Of a stretch of DNA of 64,000 nucleotides, positions 16,769-25,056 are shown one piece after another. How positions within the stretch are numbered: position 1 is the first letter of the stretch; each line of letters starts with the position of its first letter. The DNA is from Curtobacterium sp. MCBD17_013 (lineage in GTDB: Bacteria; Actinomycetota; Actinomycetes; Actinomycetales; Microbacteriaceae): NCBI RefSeq assembly GCF_003234565.1, contig NZ_QKTU01000003.1, positions 1 through 64,000 on the forward strand, written 5' to 3'. The notes below the pieces were generated by a model that searched no databases, was not told the origin of the DNA, and saw nothing but the letters and a program-made list of their open reading frames with translations. A program made the position numbers and the translations under genes.

Positions 16769-16939
16769 CTAGCGCTTGGAGAAGGCGTGGATCGGCAGTC
16801 CGAACGACAGGCACATCAGGAGGATGCCGCCGAAGAAGATGAAGCCCTGCCCGCTGGAGACCTGGAACGCGACACCGAACAGGTAGATCGCGACGACCAA
16901 CAGTGCGATCGAGAACAGGGCGAGGAAGACGCGGCCCAC
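16769..16939 (-). CDS. Small two-helix membrane protein (56 residues)
   Basis: Read from GTG 16939 to TAG 16769. The sequence starts MGRVFLALFSIALLVVAIYL and ends IHAFSKR. Two hydrophobic helices (residues 3-24 and 32-50) are separated by a short loop with QVSSGQG. GGAGG lies 6 nt before the start, and a terminator lies just beyond the stop, so it looks like a genuine single gene. No family recognised. Confidence 0.7.
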   Translation of the reverse strand: MGRVFLALFSIALLVVAIYLFGVAFQVSSGQGFIFFGGILLMCLSFGLPIHAFSKR

Positions 16940-17005
16940 GAGGTACCTCCGGTGACGAGCGGTTGAACGACGCCCAGTCTAGTCCCCGGTGACGGCCGCG
17001 GTCGT

Positions 17006-17554
17006 TCAGGCGCCGGGGCGGGTGGCGACGAGTCGGTCGACGACGCCGAGGATGTCCTCCATCACGACGCCCTCGGCACGGGAGCGCCCGCCCGCGACCG
17101 CGCCGAGCGCCGCGGCGTGGTACAGGCCGTCGCCCATGAGCTTGATCGCCTGGGCCGTGGGGACGTCGCCCAGGTGGTCGACGAGCGCCGCGAGCCACGC
17201 ACCCTCGACCTCGTCGAGGGTGCGACCGGCCTCCTCGTAGCCGGCCTGCTGCAGCCGTGACGCGGCGAGGAGTGCGAGGTCGAGCTCGCTGCCGACGAAC
17301 TCGCAGTTGCGGACGAAGTACCGCGCCGGGCCGTCCGTCGCCGCCCGCATCCGCTCGACGTCGGCGACCCCGAGGTCCGAGAGCCGCTCGCACAGGCCCG
17401 CGACGAGCGCCGCCTTGGACCCGAAGTGGTAGAGCAGTCCGCCCTTCGACACCCCAGCGCGGGCCGCGACGGCATCGAGCGTGGCGACGCGCTCGCCGTC
17501 GTCGCACACGATGCCGACGAAGCTGTCGAGGATGCGGTCCCGCGCGCTGGTCAT
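17006..17554 (-). CDS. TetR family regulator of the adjacent MFS pump
   Basis: 182 residues. N-terminal HTH: ARDRILDSFVGIV, VATLDAVAARAGVSKGGLLYHFGSKAALVAGL (residues 24-55). The C-terminal ligand domain is helical and of a QacR-like TetR_C type (AASRLQQAGYEEAGRTLDEVEGAWLAAL). It is divergent from the MFS gene with 138 bp between, where a 20-bp inverted repeat is the likely operator. It probably represses both genes until a pump substrate binds (inference from arrangement). Confidence 0.92.
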   Translation of the reverse strand: MTSARDRILDSFVGIVCDDGERVATLDAVAARAGVSKGGLLYHFGSKAALVAGLCERLSDLGVADVERMRAATDGPARYFVRNCEFVGSELDLALLAASRLQQAGYEEAGRTLDEVEGAWLAALVDHLGDVPTAQAIKLMGDGLYHAAALGAVAGGRSRAEGVVMEDILGVVDRLVATRPGA

Positions 17555-17599
17555 CTCCTCAGTCTAGGGAGCGCGGTGCGGGAGCCAGCGTTTGCACCG

Positions 17600-17619
17600 T
17601 GTACCGTCCAGCCGGTACA
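17600..17619. promoter_or_regulatory. TetR-type operator between TetR and MFS genes
   Basis: Perfect 7-bp arms TGTACCG (17600-17606) and CGGTACA (17613-17619) with a 6-bp spacer in the divergent intergenic region. Confidence 0.65.
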
Positions 17620-17692
17620 GTAGATCGGTCAACCTCGCCGCGACGCGTGCCGTCGCCTGCGCAGCACCACCGCCGTCCCGGAAGCACCACCG

Positions 17693-19216
17693 ATGTCCCT
17701 GCTCCTCGCCCCCGTCCGCCGTCCGTCCGCGTCGACACGCACCCGACGGTTCGCCGCCCTCGCGGTCCTCATGCTCCCCGTGCTCCTCATCGCGGTCGAC
17801 AACACCGTGCTGAGCTTCGCGCTCCCGGCGATCTCCGCCGACCTCCACCCCGCCGCCACCACGCTGCTCTGGGTGGTCGACGCGTACCCCCTCGTCCTGG
17901 CTGGGCTCCTCGTCGTCATGGGCAGCCTCGGCGATCGGTGGGGGCGCCGCCGCCTGCTCTTCGTCGGCGCGACGGGCTTCGCCGCGTTCTCGGTCGCCGC
18001 CGCGTTCGCGACCGATGCCTGGATGCTCGTCGCCGCCCGGGTCGCGATGGGCGTCTTCGGCGCGATGCTCATGCCGTCGACGCTGTCGCTCATCCGCAAC
18101 GTGTTCGAGGACCGTGCAGAGCGACGCCTCGCGCTGGCGGTGTGGTCCTGCACGTTCTCCGTAGGCGGCGCGCTCGGCCCCCTGGTCGGTGGCGTCCTCC
18201 TCGCGCACTTCGCCTGGGGGAGCGTGTTCCTCCTCGCCGTGCCGATCCTCGTCCTGCTGCTCCTCACCGCGCCGTTCCTCGTGCCCGAGTCCCGTGATCC
18301 CGCTCCGGGTCCCGTGGACTTCGTGAGCATGGCGTTGTCGCTCGCGGCGCTCGCCCCGACGGCGTGGGCGATCAAGTCGCTGGCCGATCCGGACACCCGG
18401 GGTGCCGCGCTCGCCGCACTCGCGGTCGGGGTCGTCTGCGGCGTCGCCTTCGTCCGGCGCCAGCTCACCGCGCGTGTGCCGATGCTGGACGTCCGGCTGT
18501 TCCGCAGCGTGCCGTTCACGGGCAGCATCGTCACGAACATGACGGCGATGTTCTCGCTCACGGGGTTCCTGTACTTCATCTCGCAGCACCTGCAGCTCGT
18601 CGCCGGGCTCGACCCGTTCACCGCCGGACTCGTCCTGCTGCCGGGCACGGTGTTGTCGGTCGTCGCCGGGCTCGTGGTCGTCCCGGTCGTCGCCCGGATC
18701 GCTCCGCGATGGGTGGTCGCGGTGTCGCTGCTGTCCTCGGCCGCCGCGTACGCCCTGGTCGCCGCGCTCGGACACGGTGCGGACATCCGGGCGCTCGCCG
18801 TGGCGTACGTGCTCCTGGGCGTCGGGATCGGCGCGTCCGAGACCGTGACGAACGACCTCATCGTGTCGACGGTGCCCGCCGCGAAGTCGGGTGCGGCGTC
18901 CGCGCTGTCGGAGACGGCTTACGAGATCGGCGCCGTGCTCGGCACGGCCGTGCTCGGGACCGTGCTGGCCGCCGCGTACCGCGCGCACGTCGTCGTGCCG
19001 GCGGGGCTGTCATCGACCGAGCACGTCGCCGCCGGCCAGACGCTCGGCGGGGCGGTCGCCGCCGCCCGGTCCCTCGGCGGCCACGCGGGCGCCGAACTGC
19101 TCGCATCGGCGCGCGCCGCGTTCGACTCGGGCGTCACGACGACCGCCGGCGTCGCCGCGGTGCTCATGGTCGCAGCTGCGGTCGGCGCGTGGTTCACGCT
19201 CCGGCGCGTCCGCTGA
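17693..19216 (+). CDS. MFS drug efflux transporter, DHA2 (14-helix) family
   Basis: 507 residues with about 14 hydrophobic segments. Motif A is GSLGDRWGRRRLLFVG in loop 2-3. LPAISADLHPAATTLLWVVDAYPLVLAG in helices 1-2 and the antiporter-type motif in helix 5 (FSVGGALGPLVGGVLL) mark a proton antiporter of the SmvA/QacA type. Start at ATG 17693. The divergent TetR gene and operator support inducible multidrug or antiseptic export. The exact substrates cannot be read from sequence. Confidence 0.92.
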   Translation: MSLLLAPVRRPSASTRTRRFAALAVLMLPVLLIAVDNTVLSFALPAISADLHPAATTLLWVVDAYPLVLAGLLVVMGSLGDRWGRRRLLFVGATGFAAFSVAAAFATDAWMLVAARVAMGVFGAMLMPSTLSLIRNVFEDRAERRLALAVWSCTFSVGGALGPLVGGVLLAHFAWGSVFLLAVPILVLLLLTAPFLVPESRDPAPGPVDFVSMALSLAALAPTAWAIKSLADPDTRGAALAALAVGVVCGVAFVRRQLTARVPMLDVRLFRSVPFTGSIVTNMTAMFSLTGFLYFISQHLQLVAGLDPFTAGLVLLPGTVLSVVAGLVVVPVVARIAPRWVVAVSLLSSAAAYALVAALGHGADIRALAVAYVLLGVGIGASETVTNDLIVSTVPAAKSGAASALSETAYEIGAVLGTAVLGTVLAAAYRAHVVVPAGLSSTEHVAAGQTLGGAVAAARSLGGHAGAELLASARAAFDSGVTTTAGVAAVLMVAAAVGAWFTLRRVR

Positions 19217-19307
19217 CCCTCGGGCCCGCCGCGCCGGTCGGGCCCGCCGCGCCGGTGGACTCTCGGCCGCCCGTGCCACGCCCGACCGCACGCGATTGCT
19301 GTGGATC

Positions 19308-19338
19308 TTGACCTCAACGGCGCTCGAAGTCCTACGTT
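19308..19338 (+). promoter_or_regulatory. Promoter candidate for flavin reductase-sodA
   Basis: TTGACC (19308-19313), 19-bp spacer, TACGTT (19333-19338), 54 bp before the flavin reductase start. A 19-bp spacer is typical of promoters activated by MerR/SoxR-type regulators. The dyad in the spacer is weak, so the regulator is open. Confidence 0.4.
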
Positions 19339-19391
19339 GGGACGTGGCCCTGACGGGTCGCGCCCGAAGAGGAAGAGAACGAGCCCGACTG

Positions 19392-19982
19392 ATGCCCCAG
19401 GTCGACACCCCCCAGTCCGTGCCCGGCACCCCCGGTGACCTGACCGGCGCCTACAAGGCGGCGTTCCGCGGACACCCTGCGGGGGTCGCGGTCATCACGG
19501 CGGACACACCCGACGGTCCGACCGGGCTCACGGCGTCGTCGGTGGCGTCGGTGGCGGTCGACCCGCCCGTCCTCGTGTTCTCGCTGTCGACGAACTCCGG
19601 GTCGGCCGGTGCGGTGCTCGGTGCGCCGCTGTTCGTGGTCCACCTGATGCACGCGGGCGGCGTGGAGCTCGCCCGGCGCTTCGCCTCCACGGGGAGTCCG
19701 TCCGTCGACGAGCCGGGCATCTGGGAGCGCCTGCCCTCCGGCGACTGGTACCTGCCCGCGGCGGCATCGGTCCTGCGGTGCCGTCCGCTCTCGACGACGC
19801 CGATCGGCAGCTCGACGGTGGTCGTCGCCGAGGTGCTCGACATCGTGCTCGGCCTCGAGCAGGGTGAGCCGCTCGTCTACCACAACCGGGAGTTCCACTC
19901 CCTCACCGATCGTTCCCGGCTGGTCCATCCGGCCGCGGGACCCGCACGTCCAACCCAACACGAAAGGACATCCGATGGCTGA
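19392..19982 (+). CDS. Flavin reductase family protein
   Basis: 196 residues. FMN-binding split-barrel reductase: FRGHPAGVAVITADTPDGPTGLTASSVASVAVDPPVLVFSLS (residues about 24-66, as one module) with later HLMHAGGVELARRFAS and a closing VVVAEVLDIVLG near PLVYHNREFHSL. Start at ATG 19392. The end overlaps sodA by 8 nt, so the two are translated together. The coupling suggests a link to redox stress; the partner oxygenase, if any, is unknown. Confidence 0.88.
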   Translation: MPQVDTPQSVPGTPGDLTGAYKAAFRGHPAGVAVITADTPDGPTGLTASSVASVAVDPPVLVFSLSTNSGSAGAVLGAPLFVVHLMHAGGVELARRFASTGSPSVDEPGIWERLPSGDWYLPAAASVLRCRPLSTTPIGSSTVVVAEVLDIVLGLEQGEPLVYHNREFHSLTDRSRLVHPAAGPARPTQHERTSDG

Positions 19983-20589
19983 GTACACCCTTCCGGAACT
20001 GCCGTACGACTACGCCGCGCTCGAGCCGCACATCAGCGGCAAGATCATGCAGCTCCACCACGACAAGCACCACGCGACCTACGTGGCGGGGGCGAACACC
20101 GCCCTGCAGCAGCTCGGTGAGGCCCGTGAGTCGGGCAACCTCGCGAACGTCAACAAGCTCGAGAAGGACCTCGCGTTCAACCTCGGTGGCCACGTGAACC
20201 ACTCGATCTTCTGGACGAACCTCGGCCCGGACACGAAGGTGCCCGAGGGTGAGCTCGCCGCGGCGATCGACGAGTTCTTCGGCTCGTTCGACCAGTTCAA
20301 GGCCCAGTTCTCCGCGGTCGCCACGGGCATCCAGGGCTCGGGCTGGTCGGTGCTCGCCTGGGACATCGTGGGGCAGCAGCTCACGACGTTCCAGCTGTTC
20401 GACCAGCAGGGCAACATCCCGTTCGGGCTCGTCCCGATCTTCATGCTCGACATGTGGGAGCACGCGTTCTACCTCGACTACCTCAACGTCAAGGCGGACT
20501 ACGTCAAGGCCGTGTGGAACATCGTCGACTGGGAGAACGTCGCCGCGCGCTTCGCCAACGCCAAGGCGCAGTCGTTCGTCACGCTCTGA
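19975..20589 (+). CDS. sodA: Superoxide dismutase (Mn/Fe)
   Basis: 204 residues starting MAEYTLPELPYDYAALEPHISG. Metal ligands: His in IMQLHHDKHHATYV, His in GHVNHSIFW, and Asp and His in DMWEHAFYLDY near residues 163-167. GSGWSVLAWD is also conserved. GAAAGGA sits about 7 nt before ATG 19975, inside the end of the flavin reductase gene. Whether Mn or Fe is used cannot be read reliably. A perfect terminator lies 54 bp downstream. Confidence 0.96.
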   Translation: MAEYTLPELPYDYAALEPHISGKIMQLHHDKHHATYVAGANTALQQLGEARESGNLANVNKLEKDLAFNLGGHVNHSIFWTNLGPDTKVPEGELAAAIDEFFGSFDQFKAQFSAVATGIQGSGWSVLAWDIVGQQLTTFQLFDQQGNIPFGLVPIFMLDMWEHAFYLDYLNVKADYVKAVWNIVDWENVAARFANAKAQSFVTL

Positions 20590-21280
20590 CCTGACCGTCG
20601 CGGTCCGGCACGACGCCGCGATCGCGATCAGGTTCGACACGGAGGCCGCCCCGTTCGGGGCGGCCTTCGTCGTGCTCGGCGTCCGGCCCCGTGGTGTCGA
20701 TCGGCCCCACCGCCGCATCGGCACGTCCGGCGGCGAGGGCCAACGTGCGTGCGATCCGGTGCAGCGCCTGGTCCGCCGCCTGCTGGTCGCCGTCGAGCAC
20801 ACCGCCCCACTGCACGCCCCGCGCGTACAGGACGGCCTCGCGCCCCCGTCGCTCGGGATCAGTGACGTCGTGATGCCGGCACCACGCGACGACGGACGCG
20901 ACCTGGCGGTCGTGCCGCGGGCGGTGCCGACATCCGCCGCGGAGCGGCTCGGTCGCGCCGAGCTCGAACGTCAACCGCGCGGCCAAGTACCGATCGGGAT
21001 CGCCGAGGTTGCCGAACTGCTCCCGGAACCAGCTGCGGAGGTCCGTCGGCGTCGCGGCGGAGTCGAGCTCCACGTGGTCGCACGTCCGCTCGAGGTGCTC
21101 CACCACGGCGTCCACCAGGGCGTCCCGGGATCCGAAGTGGTACACGAGCGGGTACGCGCTGGTGCCGAGGGCCCGACCCACGCCGCGCAGCGTGACGGCC
21201 TCGATCGGTGTGGCCCGCAGATGCGCGGCGACGCGTTCGACGATCGCGGGCTTGATGCTGGGATCGGGTCTGCGTGGCAC
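20579..21280 (-). CDS. TetR family regulator with read-through tail
   Basis: 233 residues. HTH: SIKPAIVERVAAHLRA, AVTLRGVGRALGTSAYPLVYHFGSRDALVDAVVEHLER (residues 24-62). The C-terminal domain is helical and unassigned to a subfamily. The last 40 residues are highly charged and are coded across the sodA terminator (20643-20666). The stop overlaps the sodA 3' end by 11 bp. The usual domain would end near residue 195, so the tail may come from loss of an earlier stop. Target unknown. Confidence 0.8.
   Translation of the reverse strand: MPRRPDPSIKPAIVERVAAHLRATPIEAVTLRGVGRALGTSAYPLVYHFGSRDALVDAVVEHLERTCDHVELDSAATPTDLRSWFREQFGNLGDPDRYLAARLTFELGATEPLRGGCRHRPRHDRQVASVVAWCRHHDVTDPERRGREAVLYARGVQWGGVLDGDQQAADQALHRIARTLALAAGRADAAVGPIDTTGPDAEHDEGRPERGGLRVEPDRDRGVVPDRDGQVRA
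20643..20666 (+). terminator. sodA terminator
   Basis: AGGCCGCCCC-GTTC-GGGGCGGCCT is a perfect 10-bp stem with a tetraloop, 54 bp after the sodA stop. It lies within the 3' end of the convergent TetR gene. Confidence 0.85.
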
Positions 21281-21380
21281 GGCGGTCCTGTCCTCCGGTG
21301 TCGTCGAGGTCGACTGGCATGTGGAATGCTACCGGAGGTGGTCGTGCGCCCGTGCACGTTCCACAGGCGTCCGCGGCCGG

Positions 21381-22898
21381 TCAGACCGGAGGTGCGTCCT
21401 CCACCCGGACCGTGAGCGTCTGCACGAGTCCGGCCGCGATCGGAGCGAGACGGATCTCGACCCGCAGGAGACCGGTGCTCCCCGGGTGCCACCACACCAG
21501 GTGCGTGGGTGACCGCGTCTCCTCGCGCACGGGGCGGGCCGCGAGGTCCGCGCCGGACGCGGACAGGGCCTCCCGGACGGCTGCACGGCGGCGTTCGTAG
21601 GGCACGTCCATCGCGACGTTCGGTGTGCACACCGCGTCGGCGAGGTCGTCGGGGAACCCGTCGGCCAGGAGGCGCGTCACGGCCGCCTGCGCGCGTCGCG
21701 TCACGTCGAGCACCGGGTCCGCAGGGGGTGCGGGTCGTGCGGACAGCAGGAGGTCGTGCGCCTCCGTCGCGGCCATCGGCACCCGAGCCCCGGTCGCGTT
21801 CTCGAACGCGACCACGCCGACGCCGTCGGCCGTGCTCCATCGCATGTGTGCGGAGAAGCCCGGGTAGCCGCCCGAGTGCGACACGATCGTCCCGACGACC
21901 GGGTCCTGTTCGACGAACAGCCCGAAGCCGTACCCGGCAGGGCGATCCCGCAGACCCGGGAGGCCCGTCCCGCCCGGGATCGTCCGTGACGCCTGCTGCA
22001 TGGCACGACGGTCGGCTGCCGACAGTGGCGCCGACCCGGACCACGCCGCCGCCCCGGTCGTCCCGACGCCGATGCCGTCGAACGCGGCGGCCAGGAACCG
22101 CGCCCACGCCGCGAGGTCCGTGACCGTCGAGAACAGACCGCCGATGCTCGAGAACGCACCCGGGCCGGAGAACGGCAGCCGTTCCCAGCCGTCCGGGCCA
22201 GATCGGTACCCGGACGCGAGCGCGGCCCCGTCGGGCGCGGTGAACGCCGTCCGGGTGAGCCCGAGCGGGTCGAGCAGCTCCTCGGTCGCGAAGCGCTGGT
22301 ACGGCCGACCGCTCACCCGCGCCACGACACGGCCGAGCAGTGCGTAACCGAGGTTCGAGTAGGCGAAGCCCGTTCCCGGCACCCGGTCGAAGAGCAGGCC
22401 GCCGCGGAGCACGCCGTCGAACGCGTCGTCGGACAGGGACTCCTGCCGGTCGGCCCAGGGGTCGTCGGTCGGGAACCCGGCGGACATCGTCAGCAGCATC
22501 CGCAGCGTCGGGACGGGGGCGTCCGGGCGGGGCAGTGCGACCGACGCGAACGCGGGCACGAACGCGGTCACCGGGTCGTCGAGGTCGAGCAGGCCCCGTT
22601 CGGCGAGGAGCAGCAGGGCCGCGGCGGTGACGCTCTTCGTGCACGAGGCGATCCGGTACGCCGTGTCATGGTCGGGCGCTCGTCCGTCACCGCGGTCCCC
22701 GTGGCCGCCACTGGCGACGAGGCCCTGGCGGTCGAACACGCCCCACGCGCTACTCGGCGCGACACCGCGCTCCACACGCTGCCGGAACAGGTCGTCGATG
22801 CGGCTCAGGACGTCCGCGGGGAGTCGGTCCGCGGGTCGTGGAGCCCTGGCGGAGGCGGCGCCGCCGGGAGCGGCGTCCGACGAGGATGCGCTGGTCAC
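21381..22898 (-). CDS. Serine hydrolase, class C beta-lactamase-like
   Basis: 505 residues. Beta-lactamase/DD-peptidase fold: SxxK as SCTK in TAYRIASCTKSVTAAALLLL, YxN as YSN in GFAYSNLGYALLG, and HSGGYPGFS as the third motif. The family also includes esterases. No signal peptide is visible, so it probably acts in the cytoplasm. A C-terminal domain from about residue 390 resembles the beta-rich end of EstB-like enzymes. Start is GTG 22898, overlapping the photolyase stop as GTGA. Last gene of the MarR-photolyase operon. Substrate unknown. Confidence 0.88.
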   Translation of the reverse strand: MTSASSSDAAPGGAASARAPRPADRLPADVLSRIDDLFRQRVERGVAPSSAWGVFDRQGLVASGGHGDRGDGRAPDHDTAYRIASCTKSVTAAALLLLAERGLLDLDDPVTAFVPAFASVALPRPDAPVPTLRMLLTMSAGFPTDDPWADRQESLSDDAFDGVLRGGLLFDRVPGTGFAYSNLGYALLGRVVARVSGRPYQRFATEELLDPLGLTRTAFTAPDGAALASGYRSGPDGWERLPFSGPGAFSSIGGLFSTVTDLAAWARFLAAAFDGIGVGTTGAAAWSGSAPLSAADRRAMQQASRTIPGGTGLPGLRDRPAGYGFGLFVEQDPVVGTIVSHSGGYPGFSAHMRWSTADGVGVVAFENATGARVPMAATEAHDLLLSARPAPPADPVLDVTRRAQAAVTRLLADGFPDDLADAVCTPNVAMDVPYERRRAAVREALSASGADLAARPVREETRSPTHLVWWHPGSTGLLRVEIRLAPIAAGLVQTLTVRVEDAPPV

Positions 22899-24244
22899 AC
22901 GGCCCGCATCTGCTGGTAGGCGTCGAGGGCTCGGGCGCGGCTCGACTTGAGGTCGACCATCGGTTCCGGCCGGACCTCGTCCGCCGGGATCCACTGCCGG
23001 ATGTAGCTCCGGTGGGGATCGAACTTGTCCGCCTGGAGCTGCGGGTTGAAGACGCGGAAGAAGGGGGCGGCGTCGAACCCGGAACCGGCCACCCACTGCC
23101 AGTTGCCGGCGTTGTTCGCGGAGTCGGCGTCGACGAGGGTGTCCCAGAACCACTGCTCGCCGACGCGCCAGTCGACGAGCAGGTTCTTGACGAGGAAACT
23201 CCCGACGACCAGGCGGACGCGGTTGTGCATCGCGCCGGTGTGCCAGAGCTCCCGCATGCCGGCGTCCACGAGGTCGATGCCGGTGCGGCCGTACCGCCAG
23301 CGGTCGAGCTCGTCCGACGACGCGGAGCGCCACGGGAAGGCGTCGAACTCGGGGCGGACGTTCACGGTCGCCATGTCCGGCTCGTGGTACAGCTCGTGCC
23401 AGTTGAACTCGCGCCAGGCCAGCTGTCGGAGGAACGACGGCGCCTGCCGACGCTGCGCGGGCGTGAGCTCGCCGTGCAGACGGTGCCAGAGCTGGTACGG
23501 GCTGATCTCGCCCCAGCGGATGTGCGGGCTCAGTCCGCTCGCGGCGTCGGCCGACGGCTGGTCACGCTGGTCGTAGTCCTCGAGACCGTGCTCGAGGAAG
23601 TGGCGGAACCGGGCCGCGGCTCCGGCCTCGCCGGGGGTCCAGGTCGCGCGCAGGCCGCCGGCCCAGTCCGGTCGGGTCGGCAGCAGACCCCAGTCGTCGA
23701 GGGCGTCGCTCGCCACAGACGGCCCGGCCGGCACCGTCACGGGCCGCGGGAGCGGTTCGCGGGGTGTCGGCATCGCCTGCGCCGCGCGCCAGAACGGCGA
23801 GAACACCCGGTAGGGCTGGCCCTGGCCGGTGGCGAGCGTCCACGGCTCCCAGAGCAGCGCCGCCGCCGCGCTGTGCACGACGTGACCGCGGTCGGTGAGC
23901 GACTGCTTGATCCCCGTGTCGATCGCGCGTTCTGCGGCGCCGTACCGACGGTTCCAGAGGATCGTGTCCGCCCTGGTGTCGCGCACGAGCTCGTCGATCA
24001 CGGTGGCCGCGGCACCCCGGCGCAGGACGAGGCGGTTCCCGCGGGCCCGGAGGTCGGCGTCGAGCGCGGCGAGCGACCCGTGCAGCCACCAGCGCGCGGC
24101 GCCACCGAACGGACGGAGGCCCTCCGACTGGTCGTCGAGGACGTACGCCACGGTGACCGGGCCGCCGGCCGTGACGGCGGCGTGCAGGGCGGGGTTGTCG
24201 TGGAGGCGCAGGTCGTCCCGCAGCCAGACGAGCGCGCCGCTCAC
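22895..24244 (-). CDS. phrB: Deoxyribodipyrimidine photolyase
   Basis: Light-driven repair of cyclobutane pyrimidine dimers. 449 residues: N-terminal antenna domain (LVWLRDDLRLHDNPALHAA), then the FAD helical domain with GLSPHIRWGEISPYQLWHRL, FLRQLAWREFNWHELYHEP, TGIDLVDAGMRELWHTGAMHNRVR and WVAGSGFDAAPFFRVFNP. Electron-transfer Trp and the Asn after MH are present. Start GTG 24244 overlaps the MarR stop as GTGA, so translation is coupled at both ends of this gene. Confidence 0.95.
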   Translation of the reverse strand: MSGALVWLRDDLRLHDNPALHAAVTAGGPVTVAYVLDDQSEGLRPFGGAARWWLHGSLAALDADLRARGNRLVLRRGAAATVIDELVRDTRADTILWNRRYGAAERAIDTGIKQSLTDRGHVVHSAAAALLWEPWTLATGQGQPYRVFSPFWRAAQAMPTPREPLPRPVTVPAGPSVASDALDDWGLLPTRPDWAGGLRATWTPGEAGAAARFRHFLEHGLEDYDQRDQPSADAASGLSPHIRWGEISPYQLWHRLHGELTPAQRRQAPSFLRQLAWREFNWHELYHEPDMATVNVRPEFDAFPWRSASSDELDRWRYGRTGIDLVDAGMRELWHTGAMHNRVRLVVGSFLVKNLLVDWRVGEQWFWDTLVDADSANNAGNWQWVAGSGFDAAPFFRVFNPQLQADKFDPHRSYIRQWIPADEVRPEPMVDLKSSRARALDAYQQMRAV

Positions 24245-24780
24245 ACGCTCGGCAGGGTGTCGGAGGCCAGATCGGAGGCCGACGGGTCCGGGTTCGCGCG
24301 GAGCGCCGGGTGCGCCGGGTGCGCCGTGGTGCCGTCGGTGGCGGCAGCGGCGGCCGTGCGCAGCTTCGTGCACAGGTGTTCGAGCTCGCCCAGCTCGTCG
24401 TCGTCGAGTCCGGCGCCGACCTGCTCGGCGATGGTGGCGGCGTGTTGCTTCGCCACGGTGCGGTAGAGGTCGAAGCCGTGTGTCGTCAACGCGACGATCA
24501 CACCGCGCGCGTCCGTCGGATCGGGGAGTTTCTCGACGACGCCGCGGGCCGCCAGCCGTTCGACGAGGCGGCTGATGCTCGGCTGGGTCAGCAGGAGCTG
24601 GCCGGTCAGGTCCCGCATCCGGAGGCGCCGTCCGGGCTGCTTGGACAGGTTGTAGCAGACGTCGTACTCGTTGAACGAGATGTCGGACGACGGGAACGCG
24701 GTGTTGAGGTTGCGCATCACGGTGACCTGCGCGCGGAACAGGGCCTCCCACGCGGCGACGGCCTTCGATGTGTCACTCAC
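24241..24780 (-). CDS. MarR family regulator heading the photolyase operon
   Basis: 179 residues from GTG 24780, with GAAGGAG 6 nt upstream. wHTH: FNEYDVCYNLSKQPGRRLRMRDLTGQLLLTQPSISRLVERLAARGVVEKLPDPTDARGVIVALT (residues about 38-100), complete with the wing. The C-terminal 30 residues are Ala/Thr-rich and disordered. First gene of a GTGA-chained operon with photolyase and a serine hydrolase. Self-repression and control of the photolyase are likely but not shown. Confidence 0.92.
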   Translation of the reverse strand: MSDTSKAVAAWEALFRAQVTVMRNLNTAFPSSDISFNEYDVCYNLSKQPGRRLRMRDLTGQLLLTQPSISRLVERLAARGVVEKLPDPTDARGVIVALTTHGFDLYRTVAKQHAATIAEQVGAGLDDDELGELEHLCTKLRTAAAAATDGTTAHPAHPALRANPDPSASDLASDTLPSV

Positions 24781-24850
24781 TGCGGCTCCTTCCGACCTCC
24801 GCCAACTGTATCGACGGGGTCGGACGCCCGACCGGCTCGGACACGACGAA

Positions 24851-24880
24851 GGGCGGCCACCAGAGGCGTGGTGGCCGCCC
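24851..24880. terminator. Strong hairpin between winged-helix gene and MarR operon
   Basis: GGGCGGCCACCA (24851-24862) and TGGTGGCCGCCC (24869-24880) pair perfectly over 12 bp with a GAGGCG loop. On the minus strand it follows the winged-helix gene by 177 bp and precedes MarR by 71 bp. It may end the former transcript. If the MarR promoter lies beyond it, it would be in the MarR leader. Confidence 0.65.
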
Positions 24881-24961
24881 TCCTCCCTTGCACCCAAGAG
24901 TGTCCTGCAATCACATTCCGCAACCGCTGCCACAGCAAACAGCGACTGCTCCGTCAGAATA

Positions 24962-24979
24962 TAACGAGGTGGTAACGAG
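24962..24979. promoter_or_regulatory. 11-bp-phased direct repeat
   Basis: TAACGAG occurs at 24962-24968 and 24973-24979, exactly 11 bp apart, in a locally AT-rich stretch (about 24885-25010). This spacing is typical of OmpR/PhoB-type winged-helix binding sites, and such a gene ends 78 bp away. Target and binding are inference. Confidence 0.4.
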
Positions 24980-25056
24980 CGGTAGGTACCGGATCGTTGT
25001 TTCACTGCGAGTTCACCCAGAGCGCCCGATGCCGATGCCGGGAGCCCCCGCGGCCG

